From positions 1 through 11,438 of the forward strand of contig CAMPKC010000084.1 of NCBI GenBank assembly GCA_946887045.1: 11,438 nt of DNA, in the 5' to 3' direction. Below the pieces are notes generated by a model. That model saw nothing but the letters and a program-made list of their open reading frames with translations, had not been told where the DNA came from and ran no database searches. A program made the position numbers and the translations under genes. This stretch comes from an uncultured Sphingobacteriaceae bacterium. GTDB taxonomy: Bacteria; Bacteroidota; Bacteroidia; Sphingobacteriales; Sphingobacteriaceae. This document shows positions 5,342 through 11,438 of this stretch, piece by piece (within the stretch, counting starts at the first letter, position 1; every line of letters begins with the position of its first letter).

Positions 5342-5375
5342 GCACACGCGACACGCGTGCGCCAGCATGGGGAAA
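5342..5375. repeat. REP-like hairpin, family B, copy B2 (inverted)
   Basis: CACGCG (5345-5350) and CGCGTG (5354-5359) around ACA, followed by CGCCAGCATGGGG, is the reverse complement of B1 with a few differences. It bounds the family B transposase unit on the right. Confidence 0.8.
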
Positions 5376-5379
5376 GGAC

Positions 5380-5673
5380 GTGGCTTCTTATCGCCGTCTT
5401 CCCGAAATAAAGAAGTATACTCTGAGGAGGTGCGAAATTATAGAAAAAGAAGATGAACTGCAGGTTTATCAGCTGCCGGGTGGTGTAATGCTGGTTGATT
5501 TGTTATTTGAAGCATACTTAACCACTGTAACAAGTTTCTACAAAGAGGGAATGTGTAAGTTTAGTACGAAGAAAAAATATCACTCTTATATTCAGATTGA
5601 GGTTTTGGTAAAGGCAAAAATCATTTCAGATCTCATAATTAAAGGGATTAGACTTACCTCTAGAATACCTTAG
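5380..5673 (+). CDS. Hypothetical small protein, probably 5'-truncated
   Basis: A frame of 97 codons opens at a GTG immediately after REP B2 and ends at 5673. It reads KKYTLRRCEIIEKEDELQVY, QLPGGVMLVDLLFEAYLTTV and KKKYHSYIQIEVLVKAK, a plausible mixed alpha/beta sequence with no signal peptide or recognised motif. No ATG is available near the beginning and there is no ribosome binding site, so the original N-terminus was probably lost when the family B unit inserted. It may be a remnant rather than a working gene. Confidence 0.35.
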   Translation: MASYRRLPEIKKYTLRRCEIIEKEDELQVYQLPGGVMLVDLLFEAYLTTVTSFYKEGMCKFSTKKKYHSYIQIEVLVKAKIISDLIIKGIRLTSRIP

Positions 5674-5688
5674 ACGTTATTTATCGAA

Positions 5689-5711
5689 GGTCGTAGCGAG
5701 ACGCTACGACC
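5689..5711. repeat. REP-like hairpin, AGA-loop family (E), copy E1
   Basis: GGTCGTAGCG and CGCTACGACC form a perfect ten-pair stem around AGA, followed by CAGTACGGGAGG. Copy E3 (6382-6410) has the same loop, stem length and flank, with one compensated base pair (G-C here, T-A there). Confidence 0.8.
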
Positions 5712-5870
5712 AGTACGGGAGGACGCTTGCGCTATAAGGGAAAACTTAAGGGTAACCACAAAATATTTATAAAGCCCTTCATCGGTTTGTTGGTACAATA
5801 CCAATAAGAGCAGAGATTATTACGATTTGAAAGGAATGATTGAGATAACGATGGTAGAACCGTTGGTAGT

Positions 5871-5932
5871 CTGAGGCACAAGTACTCAGCCCTCCGTCAG
5901 CGCTGCATACTTGCGCCAAACTGTGGAAGGAA
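5871..5932. repeat. Dispersed hairpin repeat, family F, copy 2
   Basis: GGCACAAGTA (5875-5884) and TACTTGCGCC (5908-5917) pair at nine of ten positions around a 23-nt loop. CGCTGCATACTTG and CCAAACTG are shared with copy 1 at 1634-1690. It lies just upstream of the small gene at 5974. Confidence 0.65.
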
Positions 5933-5938
5933 CTATTG

Positions 5939-5950
5939 AGTTATATAACT
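5939..5950. promoter_or_regulatory. Perfect 12-bp palindrome upstream of 5974 gene
   Basis: AGTTATATAACT is self-complementary and lies 23 bp before the ATG, in an AT-rich leader. It could be an operator or part of the promoter. AT-rich palindromes also occur by chance. Confidence 0.3.
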
Positions 5951-5973
5951 TAAATATCCTATATTAACCTATT

Positions 5974-6210
5974 ATGACAAAGGAAACATTAAACGTAAAG
6001 GTAAATTTCGCTTCTGAAGAACGAATCTTGCACATCCAATCTCATCAAGGCGAACGGGAAGATGTCACATTATTTTCAGTATCTAGCGGTAGTGAAACGC
6101 TAGGTGTACTTCACAAAAGCGATGATAGATGGCAGTGGGCGGAAGGCACGAGATCATACGAAGAGGCAAGCGCCATTGGAGCTGAGATAGACTCACATTT
6201 TAATCGATAA
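5974..6210 (+). CDS. Hypothetical small acidic protein (78 aa)
   Basis: A clean ATG start (MTKETLNVKVNFASEERILH) lies in an AT-rich leader typical of Bacteroidota genes, and a probable terminator follows 13 bp after the stop codon, so this is a credible single-gene transcript. The sequence alternates hydrophobic and charged residues, suggesting a small beta-rich domain (VKVNF, RILHIQS, VTLFSVSSG, LGVLHKSDDRWQWAEG) followed by a helix ending SAIGAEIDSHF. There is no signal peptide or membrane segment. I do not recognise a functional family. It lies 393 bp upstream of the large defence-like gene, but the terminator and repeats between them argue against an operon. Confidence 0.7.
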   Translation: MTKETLNVKVNFASEERILHIQSHQGEREDVTLFSVSSGSETLGVLHKSDDRWQWAEGTRSYEEASAIGAEIDSHFNR

Positions 6211-6222
6211 TATTATTTAATA

Positions 6223-6252
6223 AGGCCTAAAGTCACCATTTAAGGCTCTTTT
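6223..6252 (+). terminator. Rho-independent-like terminator
   Basis: GCCTAAA (6226-6231 region) pairs with TTTAAGGC (6239-6246), with one bulged base, followed by TCTTTT. It follows the 78-aa gene directly. Confidence 0.6.
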
Positions 6253-6309
6253 CGATTTGGTGAATCAACTTCATCCTAGCTCAATCTAGAAGAAATAATC
6301 CAGGATAAG

Positions 6310-6421
6310 AAATCACCCCTCTAGTCTTAGCGTCTCTCTAAGACTTTTATTGGTAACTCGTGACTGCCTGTCTAATTAGTTACTGGTCTTAGCGAGACGC
6401 TAAGACCAGTAAGGGGGATTT
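6310..6421. repeat. REPIN-like pair of inverted AGA-loop hairpins (E2 and E3)
   Basis: E2 (6323-6345) has arms AGTCTTAG and CTAAGACT. E3 (6382-6410) has a 13-pair perfect stem ACTGGTCTTAGCG/CGCTAAGACCAGT around AGA. E2 is close to the reverse complement of the E3 core (three differences), and the outer flanks are also inverted (AAATCACCCCT on the left, AGGGGGATTT-like on the right). Two REPs in inverted orientation with a short spacer is the form called a REPIN, a non-autonomous element mobilised by a RAYT. No transposase of this hairpin family is in the window. Confidence 0.7.
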
Positions 6422-6447
6422 GAGATAAGACCTATCATCTAGGTAAA

Positions 6448-6515
6448 AGGTCCGAGCTGCAAGCTCGAACCAGCAAGCGCTTTATGCAAAATGCTTATGC
6501 TCGCGGTAGCAGGGA
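6448..6515 (-). repeat. Solo REP-like element, family A, copy A4
   Basis: It is almost identical to A2: the AGGTCCGAGCTGCAAGCTCG hairpin (arms 6453-6458 and 6462-6467), AACCAGCAAGCG, and TGCTTATGCTCGCGG. There is no transposase beside it. It lies about 90 bp upstream of the large defence-like gene, so transcripts entering that region could carry the hairpin. Confidence 0.8.
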
Positions 6516-6602
6516 TACAAATCTACTTTTACCTAAAGAAGTCATCACAATTAATGGTTATTTTGAAATATTTGATAATATTTATTGAATTAATGCATCT
6601 GA

Positions 6603-9600
6603 ATGACTCCTAGGTTAGACTTTAAGGAAATTAGCAATAGAGATGCCTGGAGCACTATCCGCGGTTTTGTCTATCAGGTAGATTTTACCATTCTACGATG
6701 GTTAGAACTTAAAGAACACGACCTTCTTGAGTTAGAGCGAGGTGAAGATATAGACTTGGTGCAACGTGACCTAGCTCAACAGGAAATCTCAAGAGAATTG
6801 GAACAGGTCAAGTATAGAGAAGGGAAAGTCACCTTAAACACCGATCTGACACTCGAACTCCTCAAAAATTTCTATGACCATAAAATCAATAACCCTGGTA
6901 GAGCGGTCAGTTTTAGATTCTTAACTAACGCCGAATACGCACAGGAACGGCCAGCCCTGTTTACAAATGGCGATAAGGGAATTGAAAGATGGATCAAACT
7001 TTATGATCCATCCACTAGCTGGGAAAATAATGAAACGGTCTCAGTTTTGCAAAAACACATTCAAAAAAAGATAACTGAACAGTTCATACCCCTAACGAGC
7101 AAGTTATTAGATGAACAAATAAAAAAGGACGCTGAATGGAAAGCATTCCATAGCTACCTTGATGATCCTGGAAACCTTAAAGATTTCATTTTGACCTTCG
7201 AATGGGCTGGGCAGAAAGAAGATCAAATCAGCATCGTAGAAACTGTTCTAGATAAGATACGCACCGAGTTTAAGACTGAAGAACCAAAAACCTTCTATGA
7301 GCGTCTATTCGTATTTGTATTCAAGCTGCTTAGTTCAAAAGGAATCAAGCAACTAGACGCTAAGACACTTAGAACTCAGGGACTGGAAAGCACCAAGTCT
7401 CCGCAAGACCGGGAACTAGTGGGCCTATTGCGATCACTTCTTAGTCAGGTAGACCAGCGGCTGCGAAATTTAGAGCAACAGAGTGACGCTCAATCAAAAG
7501 CTCTAAATACTGTATTCAAAGATGTCGAGGCGTTGAAATATGATGCGATATTTAGTTATCGACTGCAGAACATCTCTACCAGTGCGCCCGGAACAATTCT
7601 TAATGGAACCGTGAGAGCAGAGAAGGTGAAGGAAATCCTAGATTTATTAAATTTGCTGCCTTGGCTTGCTTTCCATGGGATAAACGGTTCTGGAAAAACA
7701 CAAATGGCATCGCTGGTAAGCAAAGAGTTTCAAGATGTATATTGGTTAGACCTGCGTGAATATCAATCAGACCTTAGGCTCACAGCCCTGGCTATTGAAT
7801 TCTTTTTAGCTACTATTTCTAACTGCCATCCACAAACAGACAAAAAGGAATGGGTGGCTCAAGTGATTGCAAACTTACCCGAAGGAAGTTTATTGATTTT
7901 CAACGACGTACCACGCTTAGATGACTCAGTGCCTGGTTTGATCGAATTGTTTCGGATTCTGATCAATTTACTCGAAACCAGTTCTACGAAGCTCATCACC
8001 ACTTCAAATTTTCACTTTCCTAACTCTATCACTCACAGATGTTCGGAGGATTCGGTTTTCGTCTACGAAGATTTCGAATTCAATGATAAAGAAATCACTG
8101 AATATTTGGTTAACCAAGGTGCCACAGATGATTTTCTGAGAATGGTTCCATTTATTGCTGCAAGAGCACATCGGAATCCCCAGTTAACCACGGCAATGAT
8201 CCAACACCTCAAATCAATCAACTGGGGAGCTGACAGGGACGAAGTTCTTGACGTTGTAATGAGTACTGAATTTGCTGTAGGAGTTTTAGAAAATGCTCAA
8301 CAGGCAATTATCAAATATATCGTGGATCAGAGCGCGAAAGAATTGCTGTATCGGCTTAGCCTAATCAGCTGGACCTTCGGCATGGAACAGGTACAGGCAG
8401 TAAGTAAAGTAGAACAAGAAATTATCCATCCTAACGAAAAACTACAGTCGCTTCTTAACCTTTGGATTCAGCTCAGAGGTCAAGGCAAATATGAAATATC
8501 ACCACTGATCCAAAATATAGGTGTAAATAATCTGGATCAAGAGTCTGTCAAAAATATCCATAGAGCCATTGGTGAAAGTATATTAGCCAGTAAGTCGCTT
8601 AATCAATTCAGCGCGAACCGGGCTTTTATGGCTTTCCTGAGTGGGAAAGATTTCGATAACGCAGGTATGGTGCTGTTAAAAATGTATGAGGCAACAACTT
8701 CAAAAGAGGAAGGAAAGATATTAGATAGTTCAGGTATGCTATTGTACTGGACCAGTACCGACTTTCCAACAGAAATGGGCATCGGTATGAAAGTCATGAT
8801 CAGGCGTGAACAACTCCGGTTATACAAATTAATTGATAGAGACATTTCAAAACTACTGGAAAAAACTAACAGGATCTTTGAAGATGGAAATGCCACGGTT
8901 CCTGAAGAAGGCATATCTCGTTTAGTGCTAGTAATAACCTATTTTGAAGACCTTCCGGTGGCAGACTTTTTTGATCATATGTCGTTTGTGCTCAAAAATC
9001 TAACTGAGATTGAAGAAGTTACCCGAATTTTTGACGACTTCACTATGTTGTCTAACTTGATCTGGTTGCCGGTAATGAAGATCAACACACTCAAGAACGT
9101 TGACTCGTGGATCGAAATTGCCACATTGGCCGTGAATTCAGGCTTAAACATATTTGAGTCAGAAATAAGTGGTATGACGCTGAATGTATTTTGCCGTGCG
9201 ATTGTCAATCGCGAAGCGCAGATTGAAAGTGACGATCTTGGAGTTCAAAAGCTTAATAAAGTACTTGAATTTCTTACGAAGGCAAACCAAGAACACTTGA
9301 GTGCGAGTATCCTGCGAGGGTTAATTGACATTGAGTCGAAGTGGTATAATGATCCAAATAACGCCATTCAGCTTGCTGCGCATCATCTGAAGGAATCCGA
9401 GGGCACCCGTGCTAAATTTATTCTAAGTGCTCAGCTGGGTAGACTATATCAGGAGCTGGGCGATAAACAGCAGGAAATCGACTGGTTTAAAAAGGCCCTG
9501 GCTTACAAAGGAGATGATCATGTTGATCGCATCGACGTGCTGCTTCAGACCGCTACATCCATAGCGATGATGTCTCCACAGGAAGCAGTTATCTATTGCC

Positions 9601-10862
9601 TCGAGGCAGTTGAGCTCGCAGAAACTATTAAGAGTTATGCAAAACTGGATCTTATCCTTCTGTTAGATGAGCTGGCTGTGTCCTATTGGCTAAATGGCGA
9701 GCACATTCAAACCTTCCTAACACTGGAAGACATAGTCGCAAAGCTGTTCGAAATCAGAAAATCCGATTTTGGACCGATATGGATCAGGCTATTTTCTTTG
9801 ACCGGTCACTTGACTGGTTACTGCAGCGCGATGATGACTGATGGCAAACCTCCTCAGATCGAAGGCGAGGATTTTTTTGCTCCATACCAAGGAATGTTTA
9901 ATAATAACCATAATGATTTCACCCAGCGGTATAATGCTAAGCATGATAGTTTCATCCTTGTGCAATTAGCTTATATGGCGAGTGCATTAGGTGAGCCTAA
10001 GAAGGCCTACGGGTGGGCACTTAAGGCTTTCGATGAGGCGAGGAAATGTGGTTCCAAGGAAATTTTCCATACCATTAGTTCGGTGTCAGCTCATTTTGCA
10101 ATCATCAACTTTAAACCCACTGAAGCATTTGAAGCGTATCTATATAATGGAGCAATTTTTTCACACTTCAGAGGAACAGCAAAAGAAAGAAGTGAGCATC
10201 TGAAAGCGCTCGATACTGATGAAATATTCTCAGATAAGCCAAGCGAACAATGGTCCGACGCAGAAGATACAGCAACTACGTTTGCAACAGTTCCACTTTT
10301 CATGATGCTTCTAACTGCGGTCATGACTAATCGCCACGAGAAAAATCAGATGCGTGCACACTACTTTTCCATGTTGTCGACTTTTCATTCCAGCGCGTCA
10401 GATCCTCTATTGTTTGAACTTGTTACCGAAATATCATCGAACATTTTGAATAACACTATTTCAGTAGAAAGACTTGGTGTGAGAGCGAACACGTTTGGAC
10501 AACAAGAAAAGAGAAACCTACAAACACTTTGTCTTTTAGGAGTCATACACCTCACCAGAAAAGACACAGAGCGCTTGACGCAGCTAATCAATATTGTCCC
10601 CTTTCTGCAAAAACTACTTTCCGTAACAAGAAATAGCTTAGAGTACACTTTGGCTCCTTTTGTTCAAGCACATGCAATTGACATCGTTAGAAGCCACTTC
10701 GTCGGAGACAGGAGTGAGCTTGAACAAATTGAAAGTGAAATTTCGAGCGTTGACAAGCAAGATATTCATTGGGTAAGAACGATCATAAATACAATACGAA
10801 AGGTGGTTGAGGTTGACATCCCAAGCGATCGTCAGCGATGGTTAGATGGAGCTGATATTTAA
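6603..10862 (+). CDS. Avs-like STAND NTPase with N-terminal Cap4/DUF4297-like nuclease domain
   Basis: This 1419-aa protein is probably a single-gene anti-phage system. Residues 15-110 look like a Cap4/DUF4297-type PD-(D/E)XK nuclease: RGFVYQ near 20-25, the acidic strand ERGEDIDLV with Asp51, then EQVK with Gln68 and Lys70. A long helical or coiled segment follows (about 265-312). The P-loop NTPase has Walker A GINGSGKT (359-366, Lys365), Walker B LLIFNDV (430-436, Asp435), a sensor-like LITTSN (465-469) and HRNPQL (523-528) where STAND proteins have GHPL. The rest is helical with TPR-like pairs, for example LGRLYQELGDKQQEIDWFKK (about 945-964) and ALGEPKKAYGWALKAFDEAR (about 1127-1146). In Avs proteins the C-terminal repeats sense a phage protein, the NTPase assembles and the nuclease degrades DNA. 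Start: the ATG at 6603 gives a complete nuclease fold. There is no good ribosome binding site, as is usual in this phylum. It appears intact, with no frameshift. Confidence 0.8.
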   Translation: MTPRLDFKEISNRDAWSTIRGFVYQVDFTILRWLELKEHDLLELERGEDIDLVQRDLAQQEISRELEQVKYREGKVTLNTDLTLELLKNFYDHKINNPGRAVSFRFLTNAEYAQERPALFTNGDKGIERWIKLYDPSTSWENNETVSVLQKHIQKKITEQFIPLTSKLLDEQIKKDAEWKAFHSYLDDPGNLKDFILTFEWAGQKEDQISIVETVLDKIRTEFKTEEPKTFYERLFVFVFKLLSSKGIKQLDAKTLRTQGLESTKSPQDRELVGLLRSLLSQVDQRLRNLEQQSDAQSKALNTVFKDVEALKYDAIFSYRLQNISTSAPGTILNGTVRAEKVKEILDLLNLLPWLAFHGINGSGKTQMASLVSKEFQDVYWLDLREYQSDLRLTALAIEFFLATISNCHPQTDKKEWVAQVIANLPEGSLLIFNDVPRLDDSVPGLIELFRILINLLETSSTKLITTSNFHFPNSITHRCSEDSVFVYEDFEFNDKEITEYLVNQGATDDFLRMVPFIAARAHRNPQLTTAMIQHLKSINWGADRDEVLDVVMSTEFAVGVLENAQQAIIKYIVDQSAKELLYRLSLISWTFGMEQVQAVSKVEQEIIHPNEKLQSLLNLWIQLRGQGKYEISPLIQNIGVNNLDQESVKNIHRAIGESILASKSLNQFSANRAFMAFLSGKDFDNAGMVLLKMYEATTSKEEGKILDSSGMLLYWTSTDFPTEMGIGMKVMIRREQLRLYKLIDRDISKLLEKTNRIFEDGNATVPEEGISRLVLVITYFEDLPVADFFDHMSFVLKNLTEIEEVTRIFDDFTMLSNLIWLPVMKINTLKNVDSWIEIATLAVNSGLNIFESEISGMTLNVFCRAIVNREAQIESDDLGVQKLNKVLEFLTKANQEHLSASILRGLIDIESKWYNDPNNAIQLAAHHLKESEGTRAKFILSAQLGRLYQELGDKQQEIDWFKKALAYKGDDHVDRIDVLLQTATSIAMMSPQEAVIYCLEAVELAETIKSYAKLDLILLLDELAVSYWLNGEHIQTFLTLEDIVAKLFEIRKSDFGPIWIRLFSLTGHLTGYCSAMMTDGKPPQIEGEDFFAPYQGMFNNNHNDFTQRYNAKHDSFILVQLAYMASALGEPKKAYGWALKAFDEARKCGSKEIFHTISSVSAHFAIINFKPTEAFEAYLYNGAIFSHFRGTAKERSEHLKALDTDEIFSDKPSEQWSDAEDTATTFATVPLFMMLLTAVMTNRHEKNQMRAHYFSMLSTFHSSASDPLLFELVTEISSNILNNTISVERLGVRANTFGQQEKRNLQTLCLLGVIHLTRKDTERLTQLINIVPFLQKLLSVTRNSLEYTLAPFVQAHAIDIVRSHFVGDRSELEQIESEISSVDKQDIHWVRTIINTIRKVVEVDIPSDRQRWLDGADI

Positions 10863-11372
10863 CAGGCTTTTGGCCTTCTCTTTGACCATGTGAACATGCA
10901 GCTACGGCTTACGTTGAGTACTTGTACTGCCATGTTATTAACTCGGAAGGTAACGACACACGCTTGCTTTAAATATTTGAACCGTTATTCCAACAAGCTT
11001 TCCTAGAAAGTACCTACGCCCCCGCACAAACCTGTTGCAGTTAAAAGTTGGCCATGAATCCTCAGTCAGCGCGCTGCACGAGGAGCCCTATGCTCGGAAT
11101 GAGATTTGCGAGGAAAGCAGAATTACAGCATATTCGAAGTTCTTCGTTCATTTCTAAACCTGACAGACGCGGATACCGGCCTTCGTGGCTAATGCCTGTG
11201 CAGTATTAGCAAATGGCAGGGCCCCAGCACCTACGAAGACCATCAGTACCTTTTCCAAACCTTTAAAAAATTCATTATCCTTTAACAGGCCAATGCACGG
11301 AGCAGATGCTGATCCGCCAGTGGCCGGACAGGATGACGCACGGCCTACCCTAACCCTTCCTCTTCACCCCTC
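10863..11372. other. Intergenic stretch, no gene recognised with confidence
   Basis: After the large gene there is only a weak four-pair stem (AGGC/GCCT, 10864-10876) that might end transcription. CAGCGCGCTG at about 11068-11077 is a perfect 10-bp palindrome. On the minus strand an open frame ends at 11154-11156 and reads SAPCIGLLKDNEFFKGLEKV then LMVFVGAGALPFANTAQALA. It looks protein-like, with one hydrophobic stretch, but has no start codon I trust and no family I recognise. The base composition from about 11160 is visibly more GC-rich than the region to its left. Confidence 0.4.
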
Positions 11373-11438
11373 TTACCGCCTCCGCTTCGAGCGGGTTTTC
11401 GGGCCATGAATGTTTGGGGTATCGGCGTTTGAGTTCTT
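11373..11438 (-). CDS. Possible C-terminal fragment of a gene entering from the right
   Basis: On the minus strand the frame beginning at the window edge reads KNSNADTPNIHGPKTRSKRR and ends with Arg and a TAA at 11375-11373. The very basic tail resembles the C-termini of nucleic-acid-binding proteins such as mobilisation relaxases, but 21 residues are far too few to say. An alternative frame on the same strand starts at an ATG in this stretch (MARKPARSGGGKRG) and stops after 20 codons. Confidence 0.3.
   Translation of the reverse strand, partial: KNSNADTPNIHGPKTRSKRRR

Larger units (their letters stand above)
5674..5973. other. Intergenic stretch with two dispersed hairpins
   Basis: It contains hairpin E1 (5689-5711) and family F copy 2 (5871-5932). 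No further open frame or RNA gene is convincing in the remaining sequence. Confidence 0.5.

Noticed and set aside
128..6515. Interpretation of the repeated hairpins as a CRISPR array
   Set aside because: The repeats are dispersed hundreds to thousands of bases apart, occur in both orientations and flank transposases. There is no regular spacer length and there are no cas genes.
9991..10203. Small internal plus-strand frame within the large gene
   Set aside because: It overlaps an intact long coding frame and has no independent signals.
5974..10862. Operon of the 78-aa gene with the Avs-like gene
   Set aside because: A likely terminator, a REPIN and a solo REP lie in the 393 bp between them, so co-transcription is not supported.
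11185..11409. Plus-strand frame at the right edge (GTG start)
   Set aside because: The translation is Pro/Ala-rich and low in complexity, while the minus strand looks more protein-like, so I did not call a gene on the plus strand.

Overview
The window looks like an accessory region of a Bacteroidota chromosome, probably a Sphingobacteriaceae-like soil or freshwater bacterium. I infer this from the style of the transposase-like proteins, AT-rich leaders without clear Shine-Dalgarno sites, and a CPBP protease next to a membrane-anchored HTH regulator. No database search was possible, so the taxonomy is an inference.

Layout: 1-122 is a 42-bp tandem repeat whose minus strand reads as Cys/Tyr/Gly heptads. 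128-845 is a REP-flanked, frameshifted Y1/HUH (RAYT-type) transposase (family A). 881-1198 is a hypothetical helical protein next to it. 1250-1535 is the C-terminal stump of a second transposase lineage with its own hairpins (family C). 1636-1678 is a longer dispersed hairpin (family F). 1719-2528 (minus) encodes a CPBP intramembrane protease, divergent from an XRE-type HTH membrane protein (2514-2933), with a tandem 10-bp repeat between them. 3128-3612 is a second, heavily decayed family A unit. 3748-4500 encodes an unrecognised 250-aa protein ending in a large hairpin. 4592-4674 is a class II tRNA-like gene with an Asp (GTC) anticodon and a poor acceptor stem. 4711-5375 is another REP-flanked, frameshifted transposase (family B). 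5380-5673 and 5974-6210 are small hypothetical genes. 6210-6602 holds a terminator, a REPIN-like pair of hairpins and a solo family A repeat.

6603-10862 is the main gene: a 1419-aa protein with an N-terminal Cap4/DUF4297-like PD-(D/E)XK nuclease domain, a coiled-coil linker, a STAND-type P-loop NTPase and a long alpha-helical TPR-like C-terminus. This is the architecture of Avs-like anti-phage sensors, in which the C-terminus senses, the NTPase oligomerises and the nuclease is the effector. It appears to be a single-gene system. The last 600 bp carry no convincing gene apart from a possible C-terminal fragment entering from the right edge.

The genes do not form one operon. The theme is a defence gene in a neighbourhood saturated with decayed REP/RAYT elements. 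At least five distinct hairpin families are present (A, B, C, an AGA-loop family E and the longer hairpin F), and every transposase copy is broken.
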